A stretch of 64,000 bases of DNA from Thermoplasmata archaeon (GTDB lineage Archaea > Thermoplasmatota > Thermoplasmata > Methanomassiliicoccales > Methanomethylophilaceae): contig SUSZ01000005.1 of NCBI GenBank assembly GCA_015063165.1, forward strand, positions 46,223 to 110,222, given 5' to 3'. Below the pieces are notes generated by a model. It was not told the origin of the DNA. It was given only the letters and a program-made list of their open reading frames with translations, and made no database searches. The stretch's first letter is position 1; each line of letters opens with the position of its first letter. The position numbers were made by a program, and so were the translations under genes. This document shows positions 10,021-19,911 of this stretch, piece after piece.

Positions 10021-10205
10021 GTCGAATCCCCTGGTTCATTTGAGTAAAACGACCCGATTCCGCATGATTTACTTATCATAAAGCGGTTTCGGAACGCTAT
10101 CATGTTCGTAATGTGGGCATGTCCTGCCACCTGTCTGTTGCTCTTGTCCTATGGTGTTTTTCCTTGACAACATTAGTAAAATAATCGGAAAATGATAAGG
10201 GGTGC

Positions 10206-11414
10206 ATGGCCTTCATCTGTCCGTACTGTTTCGAGTCGATAGGAAGGATAGACGACGTGCATTACATGTGCACGGACGTCGGGCATAACAGCAGGTCAAT
10301 CCTCGAGGAAGATCCCGAATACGCGAGCTACCGCGGTCTCGAGACGTACACTCGCACCACCCATGTCGTCAGGGATTACAACAGGAGGGACCCCAGATGC
10401 GACGTGTGCGGTTCCCGTCTCTCGAGGATGCTGTGCCCGGTGTGCCACAACACGCTCCCGTACGGGATAGACAAGTGGGACCTGAACTTCTTCGCGATAT
10501 TAGGGCCTCGTGCCGTCGGAAAATCGCATTACATAGGCGTGCTGATCAAGGTGCTTGAACGTATGAGCAAGGAGTTCCAGTGGTCGATCAGCCCTATAGA
10601 CTCCAAGGTCAACGACCTGTACAACAAGAAGTACGCCAATTCGTTGTTCAACAAGAAGAAGGGCATAGACCCTACCCGCCGTGTGACGCTGGACATCTAC
10701 GAGCCCCTGGCGTACACGATCAAGGCCTACAACGGGAAGGTGGCGGGCCTGTTCTTCGTGGACACGGCAGGAGAGGACGTCTCCGCCGACGATTACGCCT
10801 ACACGATCCAGAAGTACATCGCGAACTCGTCCGGAATCATATTCCTGGTGGATCCGCTGCAGTTCGACTACGTCAAGGACAGGATAGGGGCCAGGGACAG
10901 CAACAGGGCGAACTACACCCATACTCTTTCGGTCATAAGCCAGGTCTACCGCGCTGGGAAGGGGATGAGCATCAACAAGAAGATCGGAATCCCCCTGGCA
11001 GTCGTGGTCACCAAGTGCGACGTCCTCATCAAGGAGCCCACCAACGAGATGGAGGAGGAGGTCTTCCTCGGGTCGGACTCAGCGATCAACAACCCCCGCA
11101 AGTACGGCGTGTTCGACGAGGAGAACAGCCAGCAGATAAGCGCGGAGATAGAGGCCTTCCTGGACCGCGTGAGCGAGGGGCAGTTCCCCCAGGCCGTCAA
11201 GAACGATTTCAAGGATTACAGGTACTTCGCCGTGTCCGCTTTGGGATCCGAGCCGGACGCCAGCGGGAGCATCAGCGGAGTGTCCCCGATAAGGGTCGAG
11301 GACCCGATGCTCTGGCTGATGGAGAGGGAGACCGCGGTTATCAAGGCTCAGAACACCCAGGAGTCGGTAAAGAAATCCTTCGGCGGATTCTTCAGGAGGC
11401 GTTTCGGTGTCTGA
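10206..11414 (+). CDS. Zinc-ribbon GTPase (TRAFAC-like, second GTPase of the locus)
   Basis: CPYC...CDVCGSRLSRMLCPVCHN ribbon; Walker A GPRAVGKSH; DTAGED; VTKCD. Confidence 0.72.
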   Translation: MAFICPYCFESIGRIDDVHYMCTDVGHNSRSILEEDPEYASYRGLETYTRTTHVVRDYNRRDPRCDVCGSRLSRMLCPVCHNTLPYGIDKWDLNFFAILGPRAVGKSHYIGVLIKVLERMSKEFQWSISPIDSKVNDLYNKKYANSLFNKKKGIDPTRRVTLDIYEPLAYTIKAYNGKVAGLFFVDTAGEDVSADDYAYTIQKYIANSSGIIFLVDPLQFDYVKDRIGARDSNRANYTHTLSVISQVYRAGKGMSINKKIGIPLAVVVTKCDVLIKEPTNEMEEEVFLGSDSAINNPRKYGVFDEENSQQISAEIEAFLDRVSEGQFPQAVKNDFKDYRYFAVSALGSEPDASGSISGVSPIRVEDPMLWLMERETAVIKAQNTQESVKKSFGGFFRRRFGV

Positions 11415-13788
11415 GCAGCTCGTCTACACCCTCTGCAGGAGCGGGGTCGGGGTGGTGGCCGGATACGGGGTGTATTCCGCCTCCGCAGGCATGGCGACCT
11501 CGGACAGGACAGAGATAGAGTCCAGGTACAGCACATACATCGCCCCCGAATCCATACCGGTCTCCGGAGGCGACGACCCAAACATCGCGAAGATGCCCCG
11601 CAGCCTCGGGTTCTCCAAGCTCGCTTCGGGTCACGAATGCATCACCCACCAGCTGTACACCGGAGCCGACTACGACAATCCTTCCAGGATGGGCAACTAC
11701 ATCTCGCATTCGATAGTCGACCCTTGCTTCGGCTTCTATCCTATCGAGGCCCAGGGATTCGACGGATTCTGCCTGGACATGCGCTACGACGAGATGGACT
11801 GCGATGTGGCTCCTCCGGTCTAGCCGGCTGTGGAGGTCGCCTGTCCTCCAATTATGGGCCGCGTCAAGGCGTTCGTAGGAAGCCACGACAAGATCTTCCT
11901 CCGCGAGCTGGCCTACAGGATTCTCGATTCAATGGACGACAAGCTGAAGAAGGTGTTCGTCGCGGAGAAGTACGACAACGCCGACTGGATGGCCGCAGCG
12001 ACACTCCTGTTCCCGCTGGAGATGTCCAAGCAGGTGTCGTTCGTGACGTACACCGGAAGCCCGGACAGATGCTTCCAGAAGCTCGCAGGGCTGTTCGATA
12101 CTGACGACCTCACGCCGACGGTCTCGCTGTTCGCCATATCCGTCAGGGATCCCAAGGAGTCCGCCAGGGACGAGCTGTTCGACTCCTATGTGGACAACGC
12201 CTATTCCGAAGGCTCCGACAGACAGGCGTTCTTCGACTTCCTGTCAAGGGTCGGATGGAAGGATATCGGGAAAGGGGTCATCGACGCGTACCACATGTTC
12301 GCTGTATGCGAGAAAGGTGTCGTCCCTCCGGAATCGGCCCGTCTGAGATGTCTGGACGCTCTGAAGCAGACTATGGTCTCCGCAAAGGACGATGACATCG
12401 CATCGGTGTATAATGTCGTCAAAGACCGCATGGACCCCGCCATGGCCGACTTTTTCGGCAGCGTGGCCGTGCCCAGGATGAAGGACAGGACGACCGCCGA
12501 AAGGATACTGGCGGAGGTGACGGCATACACGCTGGAACCGTCACGCAGCCTCGGCGTGGGATCCGAGGTCGTCGAGAATTACAGCAGATACAAGGATCCC
12601 GTTCTGAGATGCGTGGACCTGGGCGCCTTGGACCTCATCGACTATCCGGCAGCTAGGTATTACTGTTACAAGGCGTGGTCCGAGTCCAAGGATTCCAAGA
12701 TGGCGGACATCATCTCGGGATACGGCCCTCTGGATGACCTGTTCATAGACGCTTCCTGCAGCGACGGCAGATCCTGCATAGAGGCTCTGGACAAGCTATG
12801 CCCGCTATCGGATGCCGCCAAGGGAAGCATCAAGGACGGCATAGTGTCGCGTGCCGGAAGCCTTCCCAGCGCTCTTCTGAACGACGTGTACGGATTCGGA
12901 TTGACCGAAGACAAGGAACTGGCCGATCGTCTTTCCGAGGCGGTCTCGCAGAGGGACGACCGCCAGGCGATGGAGAGGTCGTTCGTGGACGTCGCGATAG
13001 AGAAGGGCGACAACACCGCCGCCACATCGCTGGCCAAGAAGATCGCGGACTCGTGCATGGAGAGCAACGGGGACATAGCCTCGACCATACGCTTCATAGG
13101 CCAGAGGGCCTCCTCTCTCGATTGGAAGTGCTCGGCCAGCCTGATCACCGCTCTTTCCAAATCCATCGATTTCACCGGGTTCGGCCCGCTGCCCGCTGTC
13201 AGGGAAGCTCTGGCCGCTTTCCCCGACATGGAGGGAATGGTCACCTCCGAAGAGGCTTCCCGCATACGCCTTCTCGACATGGCTGACAGGGTGACCAAGG
13301 ATAGCACCATGGTCGACCCTATGGACGTATCGTCTTTGAGTGCCGAAGACAGGGAAGCGTTCGTGAAGCTCTGCATGGGAAAGACGATTCCAAGGAAGGG
13401 AGGGGACAAGTGGGTCTCCGACCGCTTGAAGCTGTTCTCCGGATGTCCGGAAGAGGCCGCCAGACGTATGGGGACTATAGTCTCCCAATCGGTGCTGGAC
13501 AAGCTGGACGCCGAGATGGTCGCCGCGTTCATCGTCTCCGCGAAAGAGAACGGGGCGTCGGACGAATCCGTCTACGCCAATCTCAAGCTGGACGGCAAGC
13601 AGGCTTCCAAGGTGAGGAAGCTCTTGAAGGACGACATCTTGGAAGCGTTCAACAGCCACTTCAAGGAGGGGGACGCTGGCTCCCACAAGGGCCTGTTCTC
13701 CAAGCCGTCGGAGGAATCGGAAAAGAAAGATGACAAGCCCGAGAGCAAGCCCAAGAAAGGAGGGCTTCTTGGGCTCTTCAGGAGGTGA
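11407..13788 (+). CDS. GTPase-associated protein 1 (GAP1)-like, one reading frame interrupted by in-frame TAG at 11821-11823 (split in ORF track as 11407..11823 and 11830..13788)
   Basis: Both ORFs are in the same frame with one TAG between (GTC TAG CCG GCT GTG GAG); N-terminal QLVYTLCRSGVGVVAGYGVYSASAG and downstream FPLEMSKQVSFVTYTGSP suggest one protein; start overlaps upstream GTPase stop. Confidence 0.6.
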
Positions 13789-13792
13789 CGCC

Positions 13793-15820
13793 ATGAAGGT
13801 AGGGATAGACCTGGGTACGACATATTCGGCCGTCGCATACGTCAACAAGGACGGCCAGCCCGAGATAATCGAGAACGAGTTCGACGAGGAGACCACCCCC
13901 TCCATTGTGGCGTTCTGCGACGGCGATATCGTGGTGGGACGCGAGGCCAGGGAGCTCCAGGCCGCCGGGCTCAGCTCCGTCGTCTCCTCCTTCAAGAGGA
14001 ACATGGGGGACCCCGAGTACTTCTACGAGTACGACGGCAAGAAGTACAGCGCCACCGACCTCTCCGCGATACTCCTCAAGCATATGAAGGAGGTGGCGGA
14101 GCAGCGCATGGGACAGACGGTCGATTCCGCGGTCATCACCGTTCCCGCCTACTTCAACGATCTCCAGAAGATAGCGACCATGGAAGCCGGACGCGCCGCC
14201 GGGCTGAACGTGGAGATGCTGGTGCACGAGCCTACCGCCGCATCCGTGTGCTACGGGATGAAGAACTCCAAGAACAGTACCATGATGACATACGACCTGG
14301 GCGGAGGGACCTTCGACATCACCATCCTCCGCATCACGGACGGATCCATAGAGGTCGTAGGAACCCTAGGCGACCCCAACCTGGGAGGAAAGGACTGGGA
14401 CGAGGTCGTCAAGGAGATCCTGGCCGACCAGTTCATGGACGAGTTCTCGATAGACCTTCACAACGACGACGAGTTCGTCACGAAGTTCTCCGTCGAGGCA
14501 GAGAAGATCAAGAAGATGCTGTCGTTCAACTCCCCCATCCGCGTTCCGCTCAGGTTCTCCGGGAAGAGCATGGTCGCCGTCGTGACCAGGGAGGACTTCG
14601 AGTTCAGGTCCTCCGGTCTGGTGGATTCCACCGTCCAGATGTGCGAGCAGCTCCTGAGCGACCTGTCGATGACCTGGAGCGACCTCTCCGACGTGATCCT
14701 GGTGGGCGGTTCCACCCGCCTTCCTGCTATCAGAGAAGCCCTGAAAGCCTCCGGAGTCAACCTGATAATCAACGAGGACACCGACACCGCCGTGGCCAAG
14801 GGAGCGGCTCTGCTGGCGACCTCGGACGAGGGACGCATATCCAAGAGGAAGCCCGGGGAGGTGGACACCCGCATCATGAAGGTCAGCGACGCGATAGCGC
14901 ACAGCCTGGGCGCCCTCGCCGAGGATTCCTCCGGGACCCGTTACATCAACGACGTCATCATCCCCCGCTCGTCCAAGATCCCGGCGGTCGAGAAGCGCCC
15001 GTTCGAGATCAGGAAGGGGAACTTCACCGAGAAGATAGACATCTACACGCTTCAGGGGGAGAGCAAGCATCCCCTGGAATGCACCGTCTTGAAGATGGTC
15101 ACCGCCGAAGGGATAGAGAACGACGGCAGAGGGGTCAAGATCGAGATCGAGTACTCCTACGACAGGAGCGGCATGGTCAACGTCCAGGCCTTCCAGGACG
15201 GAAAGCCGCTGACCATGGTCAAGGGGGAGGTCCCCGAGGACGTCTCGTGGATGGGGAAGCCGATAGAGAGGCAGAAGATGGAGTCAGTCCCGGTGTATGT
15301 CATCCTGTCCATGGACCTCTCCGGCAGCATGTGCGGCAAGCCTATCAAGAACGCCACCAAGGCCGCCCACGACTTCGTGAGCATGCTCCCCAACGCGAGG
15401 TTCGCGGTCATAGGCTACGCCAACAAGACCAAGGTCCTCTGCACCGACAAGAGCGCCAAGGAGGTCGGACGCTACATCGACGCCCTCCAGGACACCGAGG
15501 TCGGAGGAGGGAACACCGCCCATCCGTTCGACGAGATCCTCCGCATAAGCCCTCGCGGAAAGTTCAAGGTGTTCGAGATAACGCTCACCGACGGGATGTG
15601 GAGCTGCTGTCCCGCCGCCATTGAATCGGCCAGCAAATGCATGGATGTCGGCATCGGATGCATCGCGGTGGGATTCGGGTCCGCCGACTACAAGTTCCTG
15701 AAGAAGATCTCCTCCATGGACGAAGGCGCCCTCATGAGCAGCGTGGACGGACTGTCGGCGACGTTCTCGACCATCGCATCCACGATCAGCACCGGCGGAT
15801 TCAACAGGTTCATCAGGTGA
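13793..15820 (+). CDS. Hsp70-like ATPase fused to C-terminal vWA domain
   Basis: GIDLGTTYSAVAY, EPTAASVCYGM, YDLGGGTFDITI; then vWA/MIDAS: VYVILSMDLSGSM...GGGNTAHPF...LTDGMW. Confidence 0.92.
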   Translation: MKVGIDLGTTYSAVAYVNKDGQPEIIENEFDEETTPSIVAFCDGDIVVGREARELQAAGLSSVVSSFKRNMGDPEYFYEYDGKKYSATDLSAILLKHMKEVAEQRMGQTVDSAVITVPAYFNDLQKIATMEAGRAAGLNVEMLVHEPTAASVCYGMKNSKNSTMMTYDLGGGTFDITILRITDGSIEVVGTLGDPNLGGKDWDEVVKEILADQFMDEFSIDLHNDDEFVTKFSVEAEKIKKMLSFNSPIRVPLRFSGKSMVAVVTREDFEFRSSGLVDSTVQMCEQLLSDLSMTWSDLSDVILVGGSTRLPAIREALKASGVNLIINEDTDTAVAKGAALLATSDEGRISKRKPGEVDTRIMKVSDAIAHSLGALAEDSSGTRYINDVIIPRSSKIPAVEKRPFEIRKGNFTEKIDIYTLQGESKHPLECTVLKMVTAEGIENDGRGVKIEIEYSYDRSGMVNVQAFQDGKPLTMVKGEVPEDVSWMGKPIERQKMESVPVYVILSMDLSGSMCGKPIKNATKAAHDFVSMLPNARFAVIGYANKTKVLCTDKSAKEVGRYIDALQDTEVGGGNTAHPFDEILRISPRGKFKVFEITLTDGMWSCCPAAIESASKCMDVGIGCIAVGFGSADYKFLKKISSMDEGALMSSVDGLSATFSTIASTISTGGFNRFIR

Positions 15821-15824
15821 TCGG

Positions 15825-18740
15825 GTGGGCACGGAATGCTTCAGGGAGCTCGGCGTGGATCCCTTCAAGACATACACGCCCTCGGAGCTGGACCGCATCG
15901 TCAGCGAGAAGAGGAGCGAGTACGAGGTCCTGAAGTCGAAGGCCCAGACCGTTCCCGAGAAGAACAAGATAGGGAGGGAGCTGGACGCCCTTCCCGGGTA
16001 CCGCAAGGACCTGGCCGACGCCGGGTGCCGTTCCAAGGCTCAGGAAGAGGTCCTGGCCATAGTCACGAAGGACCTGGAGCGCCATCTCTTCCACCGCATC
16101 GACGGATCCTCCGTGTTCTTCGAGAAGCAGATAGACGACATACTGGAGCCGGCTAGGAAGAAGAACTGGAACGTCGGACCGGAAGTCGTGGGCCACATCA
16201 AGGGAGCGTCCCTGGTCAGCGAGAGCGACTTCAAGGACATCCCCGCGGACAACGCGTTCAACATCCTGAAGCTCCTCGGAACCGACGATATCGTGTCTTG
16301 GACCAACGGGGCCATCAGCAAGCTGTACTCCGAAGGAAGCGACAAGGTCCCCGCGAAGGTGTCCGCCGAGACCTCTTTCCCGACGTTCAAGTCGACCATC
16401 ATGACCCTGGCCGCCAGGGCGCAGAAGTTCCAGAAGAACTCGCACTATCCGGATGCCGAGAAATACTCCGCCCTTCTGAAGAAGGTCACCCCGATGTTCA
16501 TGAACGAGGCCTCCTACACGAAGTTCAGGACCGCCATGGTCATGTACTCCGTCGAGGAGGAGCTCCAGTCCAGCACCACGTCCATGGACTTCCAGTCGAT
16601 CTCCTCCCTGATCAACACCAAGGTCGCCGGCAGGGGCGTGGATGTCAACGACGCCCTCCGCGAGCTTGAGAGGTTCTGCCTGTCCAAGGGTATAGTCGCC
16701 GACTTCTCCAAGGTGACCAAGGAATGCACCGTGTGCGGTTTCTGCGGGTGCAGGTTCGAGGCCGACAAGGAGACCAACTTCTGCCCTTACTGCAACAAGC
16801 CGATAGCGATAGACTGCCCTCGCTGCGGGGTCCGCAACCCCTCTTCCAATCTTCACTGCAAGGGGTGCGGCATCGATTTCTCTCTGATCTCCAACCTTCC
16901 GTTCATCGAGAAAGGCCTGAAAGAGGACATAAGGAACGGGAACCTGCTCTCCGTGAAGGAGACCCTGGCCAAGTTCGAAGGCTACGAGGATTTCGTGGAC
17001 AAGTCCCTGCTCAAGGAGGCGGACGGATTCCTGAAGGACACCAAGGCCCTGTTCGAGGAGCTGGATTCGATGGAGGCCGCCAAGAGGTACTGCGCCGCCT
17101 TGGAGAGGTGCGACGAATACCTCCGCGGACACTCCGCTTTCGACGAGATCAGCGACAGGAGGGCCGAGTACGCCGCCATAGTGGACGACATAGGCAAGAG
17201 GTTCAGAGCCGTCCCGGCGGGCTCCAGCGACCGCTACATAGCCCTCGTAGGGGAGTGCTCCGACCATCCCGACCTGATCAGATACTTCAACAGTAACCGT
17301 CCGCCCTCTCCCGCCAGCGTCACGGTGTCCCAGAACGAGGACGGCCATGTCCTCGTCTCGATGGACTCCCTTCCCCCGAAAGACGCCAGCTACCTCCTGG
17401 TCCGCAAGGAGGGCTCGTCCCCTCTGAACGAGAACGACGGGGTGCAGGTGGCGGAGACCAAGGACAAGGCGTACGTGGACCGCTCCATCTCGTTCGGAGT
17501 GGAGTACCGCTACGCCGTCTACGCCAAGCGCTGGGGGGTCACTTCCACTTCCGCCGCCCTTTCCAAGCCCATAGCGGTCTTCGCAGACGTCATAGACGCG
17601 TCCGCATCGCCTTCGGAGACAGGCATCCGTCTGGACTACAAGGTCCCGAAAGGATGCTCCAAGGTGCTGGTATACAGGTCGGAAGGGTCCGAGCCCTCCG
17701 CATCCGGGGTGCCTTACGCCGACAACGGGACGAAAAGCTTCTTCGTGGACAAGGACGCCCAGGACGACTCGACGACATACAGCTACAGGATCGTCGCCGA
17801 ATACTCGCAGAAGAGGGCCATACCCATGAGGACGAAGGGGGTCGTGGTCTCCTGCAAGCCGATGTCTCCGCCCGACCCGATATCGGACCTCTCGGTGAAG
17901 TTCGCTGGAGGGAGGTTCTCGGTCGGATGCACCTCCGAGGAGGACTACGAGCTGTACTTCTCCAAGGACGCAGCCGACATAGGCATGTCCACCTGCACGG
18001 TAGCGGATTTGGCCCACAGCGCGGAACGCATCGAGGGCATCATGAAGAGCGTGGAAGGGGTCCGCTCCTTCACCCTTCCCCCAGGGGCCGTCGGCAAGGT
18101 GTATCCTGTGGTCACGATAGGCGGCACGGCCATCATAGGCAACGGCGTCCACGTCTCCATGCTGGAGGACGTCTCGGACATCAGGACCGTGATGGACGGG
18201 GACGTCTGCAGCCTGACTTTCAAGTGGCCGAAGGACTGCGGGATGGCCAAGGTCGTCATGAGGTCCGACCGCTATCCTGCGGACGCTTCAGACGGCGAGG
18301 ACGACGTCACGATAATGCAGGAGAGGTACATCCGCGACGGGAACTTCAGGTTCAAGGTCCCGTTCCAGAGGACCTACGCCACTGTCTACGCCCAGTACGG
18401 ATCCAAGGGCAACTCCCAGGGATCCTCCATGATGCTGTCGTCCAGGCAGAACTTGCCCGAGATAAGGTACTCCTTCTCCTATTCGTTCCTAGGCAGGAAA
18501 TGCACCTGCAAGATTTCGGTATCGGACGATATCGACGCTCTGCCGGCGATGATCCTAAGAGGATTCGACAGGTCGATGCCGACGAAGAGCTCCATCGGGA
18601 AGACCTTGGAGGAGATCCCGGCGCAGGAGCTGCGCGGTTTCAATCTGGCCGTTCCCGTGGGAGCCCCGGCTAAGAACATGAAGCTGTTCTTCGTCGATGC
18701 GGACGATAACAGGAGATACCGCCTCATCCACCCTGTCTGA
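15825..18740 (+). CDS. 971-aa protein with N-terminal helical (possibly J-like) region, two zinc ribbons and C-terminal beta-rich (FN3-like) repeats
   Basis: CTVCGFCGCRF...CPYC...CPRCGVRNPSSNLHCKGCG; repeated PPSPASVTVS.../SYLLVRKEGS... beta segments; GTG start 5 nt after upstream stop. Confidence 0.7.
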   Translation: MGTECFRELGVDPFKTYTPSELDRIVSEKRSEYEVLKSKAQTVPEKNKIGRELDALPGYRKDLADAGCRSKAQEEVLAIVTKDLERHLFHRIDGSSVFFEKQIDDILEPARKKNWNVGPEVVGHIKGASLVSESDFKDIPADNAFNILKLLGTDDIVSWTNGAISKLYSEGSDKVPAKVSAETSFPTFKSTIMTLAARAQKFQKNSHYPDAEKYSALLKKVTPMFMNEASYTKFRTAMVMYSVEEELQSSTTSMDFQSISSLINTKVAGRGVDVNDALRELERFCLSKGIVADFSKVTKECTVCGFCGCRFEADKETNFCPYCNKPIAIDCPRCGVRNPSSNLHCKGCGIDFSLISNLPFIEKGLKEDIRNGNLLSVKETLAKFEGYEDFVDKSLLKEADGFLKDTKALFEELDSMEAAKRYCAALERCDEYLRGHSAFDEISDRRAEYAAIVDDIGKRFRAVPAGSSDRYIALVGECSDHPDLIRYFNSNRPPSPASVTVSQNEDGHVLVSMDSLPPKDASYLLVRKEGSSPLNENDGVQVAETKDKAYVDRSISFGVEYRYAVYAKRWGVTSTSAALSKPIAVFADVIDASASPSETGIRLDYKVPKGCSKVLVYRSEGSEPSASGVPYADNGTKSFFVDKDAQDDSTTYSYRIVAEYSQKRAIPMRTKGVVVSCKPMSPPDPISDLSVKFAGGRFSVGCTSEEDYELYFSKDAADIGMSTCTVADLAHSAERIEGIMKSVEGVRSFTLPPGAVGKVYPVVTIGGTAIIGNGVHVSMLEDVSDIRTVMDGDVCSLTFKWPKDCGMAKVVMRSDRYPADASDGEDDVTIMQERYIRDGNFRFKVPFQRTYATVYAQYGSKGNSQGSSMMLSSRQNLPEIRYSFSYSFLGRKCTCKISVSDDIDALPAMILRGFDRSMPTKSSIGKTLEEIPAQELRGFNLAVPVGAPAKNMKLFFVDADDNRRYRLIHPV

Positions 18741-18748
18741 GGACGGAC

Positions 18749-19399
18749 TCACTCTTCGTGCTTCCCGATGTAGCGGTACACGTTGACCTTCTCGGGCAGG
18801 AGAACCTTGTCGTCGAGCACGTATCCCGAGCTGACCACCTCGGCCACGGTCTTGTTCAGGGCGGGGTTCTCGGTGTCGATGACCTTCGCCTTGTTGTGCC
18901 TCGGGTACTCGTAAGGGGTGCCGGCCTCGTCGCGGAACCTGACCGCTCCGTTGACCAGGAGGATCTCCTCCAGCATGTCTCCGAAGTTGCACACCGCGTC
19001 TATGGCGTCATCGATGGTGACGCTGTCCCTGTTCTTCTCCATCCTCTCCACGAGGTCGTCCGCGGCCTCTCTGACGTTGGCAACCTTGATCAGGAGCGAC
19101 TTCACGGAGGACTTCTTGACGTCCGTGAGCTCGCCCTTCATGGTCTTGTCGAACTGGGACAGGACCTCGTAGGACATCATCCTCTCGGAGGCCAGGGAGG
19201 TCAGCTTGTCCATCTTGGCCAGGAGCTCGTCGATCCTTGCATCTGGGGCAGGCGCTGTCTCGGGGGCCGGAGTCTCCACGCATCCGGGGCATTCTTCGAC
19301 AGGAGTCTCGGTGGTCTCCTCGACCACGGGCTGCTCTTGGGGCTCTTCGCAGGGCGAAGCGGTGTTCTCGGGTTCGTTGTTGACCTGCATCTCTTCCAT
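18749..19399 (-). CDS. GrpE-like nucleotide exchange factor homolog (divergent)
   Basis: Acidic N-terminus, coiled coil, C-terminal VVSSGYVLDDKVLLPEKVNVYRYIG resembling GrpE beta-domain GYxLxDRVLRPAxVxV. Confidence 0.55.
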   Translation of the reverse strand: MEEMQVNNEPENTASPCEEPQEQPVVEETTETPVEECPGCVETPAPETAPAPDARIDELLAKMDKLTSLASERMMSYEVLSQFDKTMKGELTDVKKSSVKSLLIKVANVREAADDLVERMEKNRDSVTIDDAIDAVCNFGDMLEEILLVNGAVRFRDEAGTPYEYPRHNKAKVIDTENPALNKTVAEVVSSGYVLDDKVLLPEKVNVYRYIGKHEE

Positions 19400-19559
19400 G
19401 GGCTGTCATCGTCTAGCAGATTTAAACAAGGTCGCACGGGTTTCTCAGAATCTTAGGCTGAAAGGATCAGATTGACGATAACATTCCGAAGAGCATGGTC
19501 GTGCTGCCCAGGCTTATCGGCCTTGCCGAACGTTATTAGGATGCAACTGTTGCTGGATC

Positions 19560-19910
19560 TCAGCCCATTCTGTCAAGAACGCTTCTGGCCCAGGGTACGG
19601 TGTCCTCATATTCCTCCCTGTCGAACGAGAGCTGCTCGGGGATCTCGGAGAAAAGCTCGGACCTCATCTCGCATTCGCCGTCGGTCTTCCCGACTATGAC
19701 CGCTGCGCACACGTCGCAGTAGCCCAGGTCGCGGACTTCCAGGACCTTTATCCTGTATCCGGCCTCCTCCTCGAACTCGCGGACGGCCGCCTCTTCGGAG
19801 GTCTCCCCTTCCTCCACATGGCCGCCGGGCATCTCCCAGCCGCCGCGGCGCTCGTTGTAGACCATCAGGAAGCGGTCCTCGTCGAAAGCTACAGCGTAGG
19901 CGGTCCTCAT
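19560..19910 (-). CDS. NUDIX hydrolase
   Basis: Nudix box GHVEEGETSEEAAVREFEEEAGY. Confidence 0.9.
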   Translation of the reverse strand: MRTAYAVAFDEDRFLMVYNERRGGWEMPGGHVEEGETSEEAAVREFEEEAGYRIKVLEVRDLGYCDVCAAVIVGKTDGECEMRSELFSEIPEQLSFDREEYEDTVPWARSVLDRMG

Positions 19911-19911
19911 G

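Noticed and set aside
8395-10047. 550-aa plus-strand ORF opposite Hsp70
   Set aside because: Antisense shadow of a clear Hsp70 gene
15813-18152. 779-aa minus-strand ORF
   Set aside because: Antisense of the 971-aa protein; Val/Gly/His-rich shadow composition, no motifs
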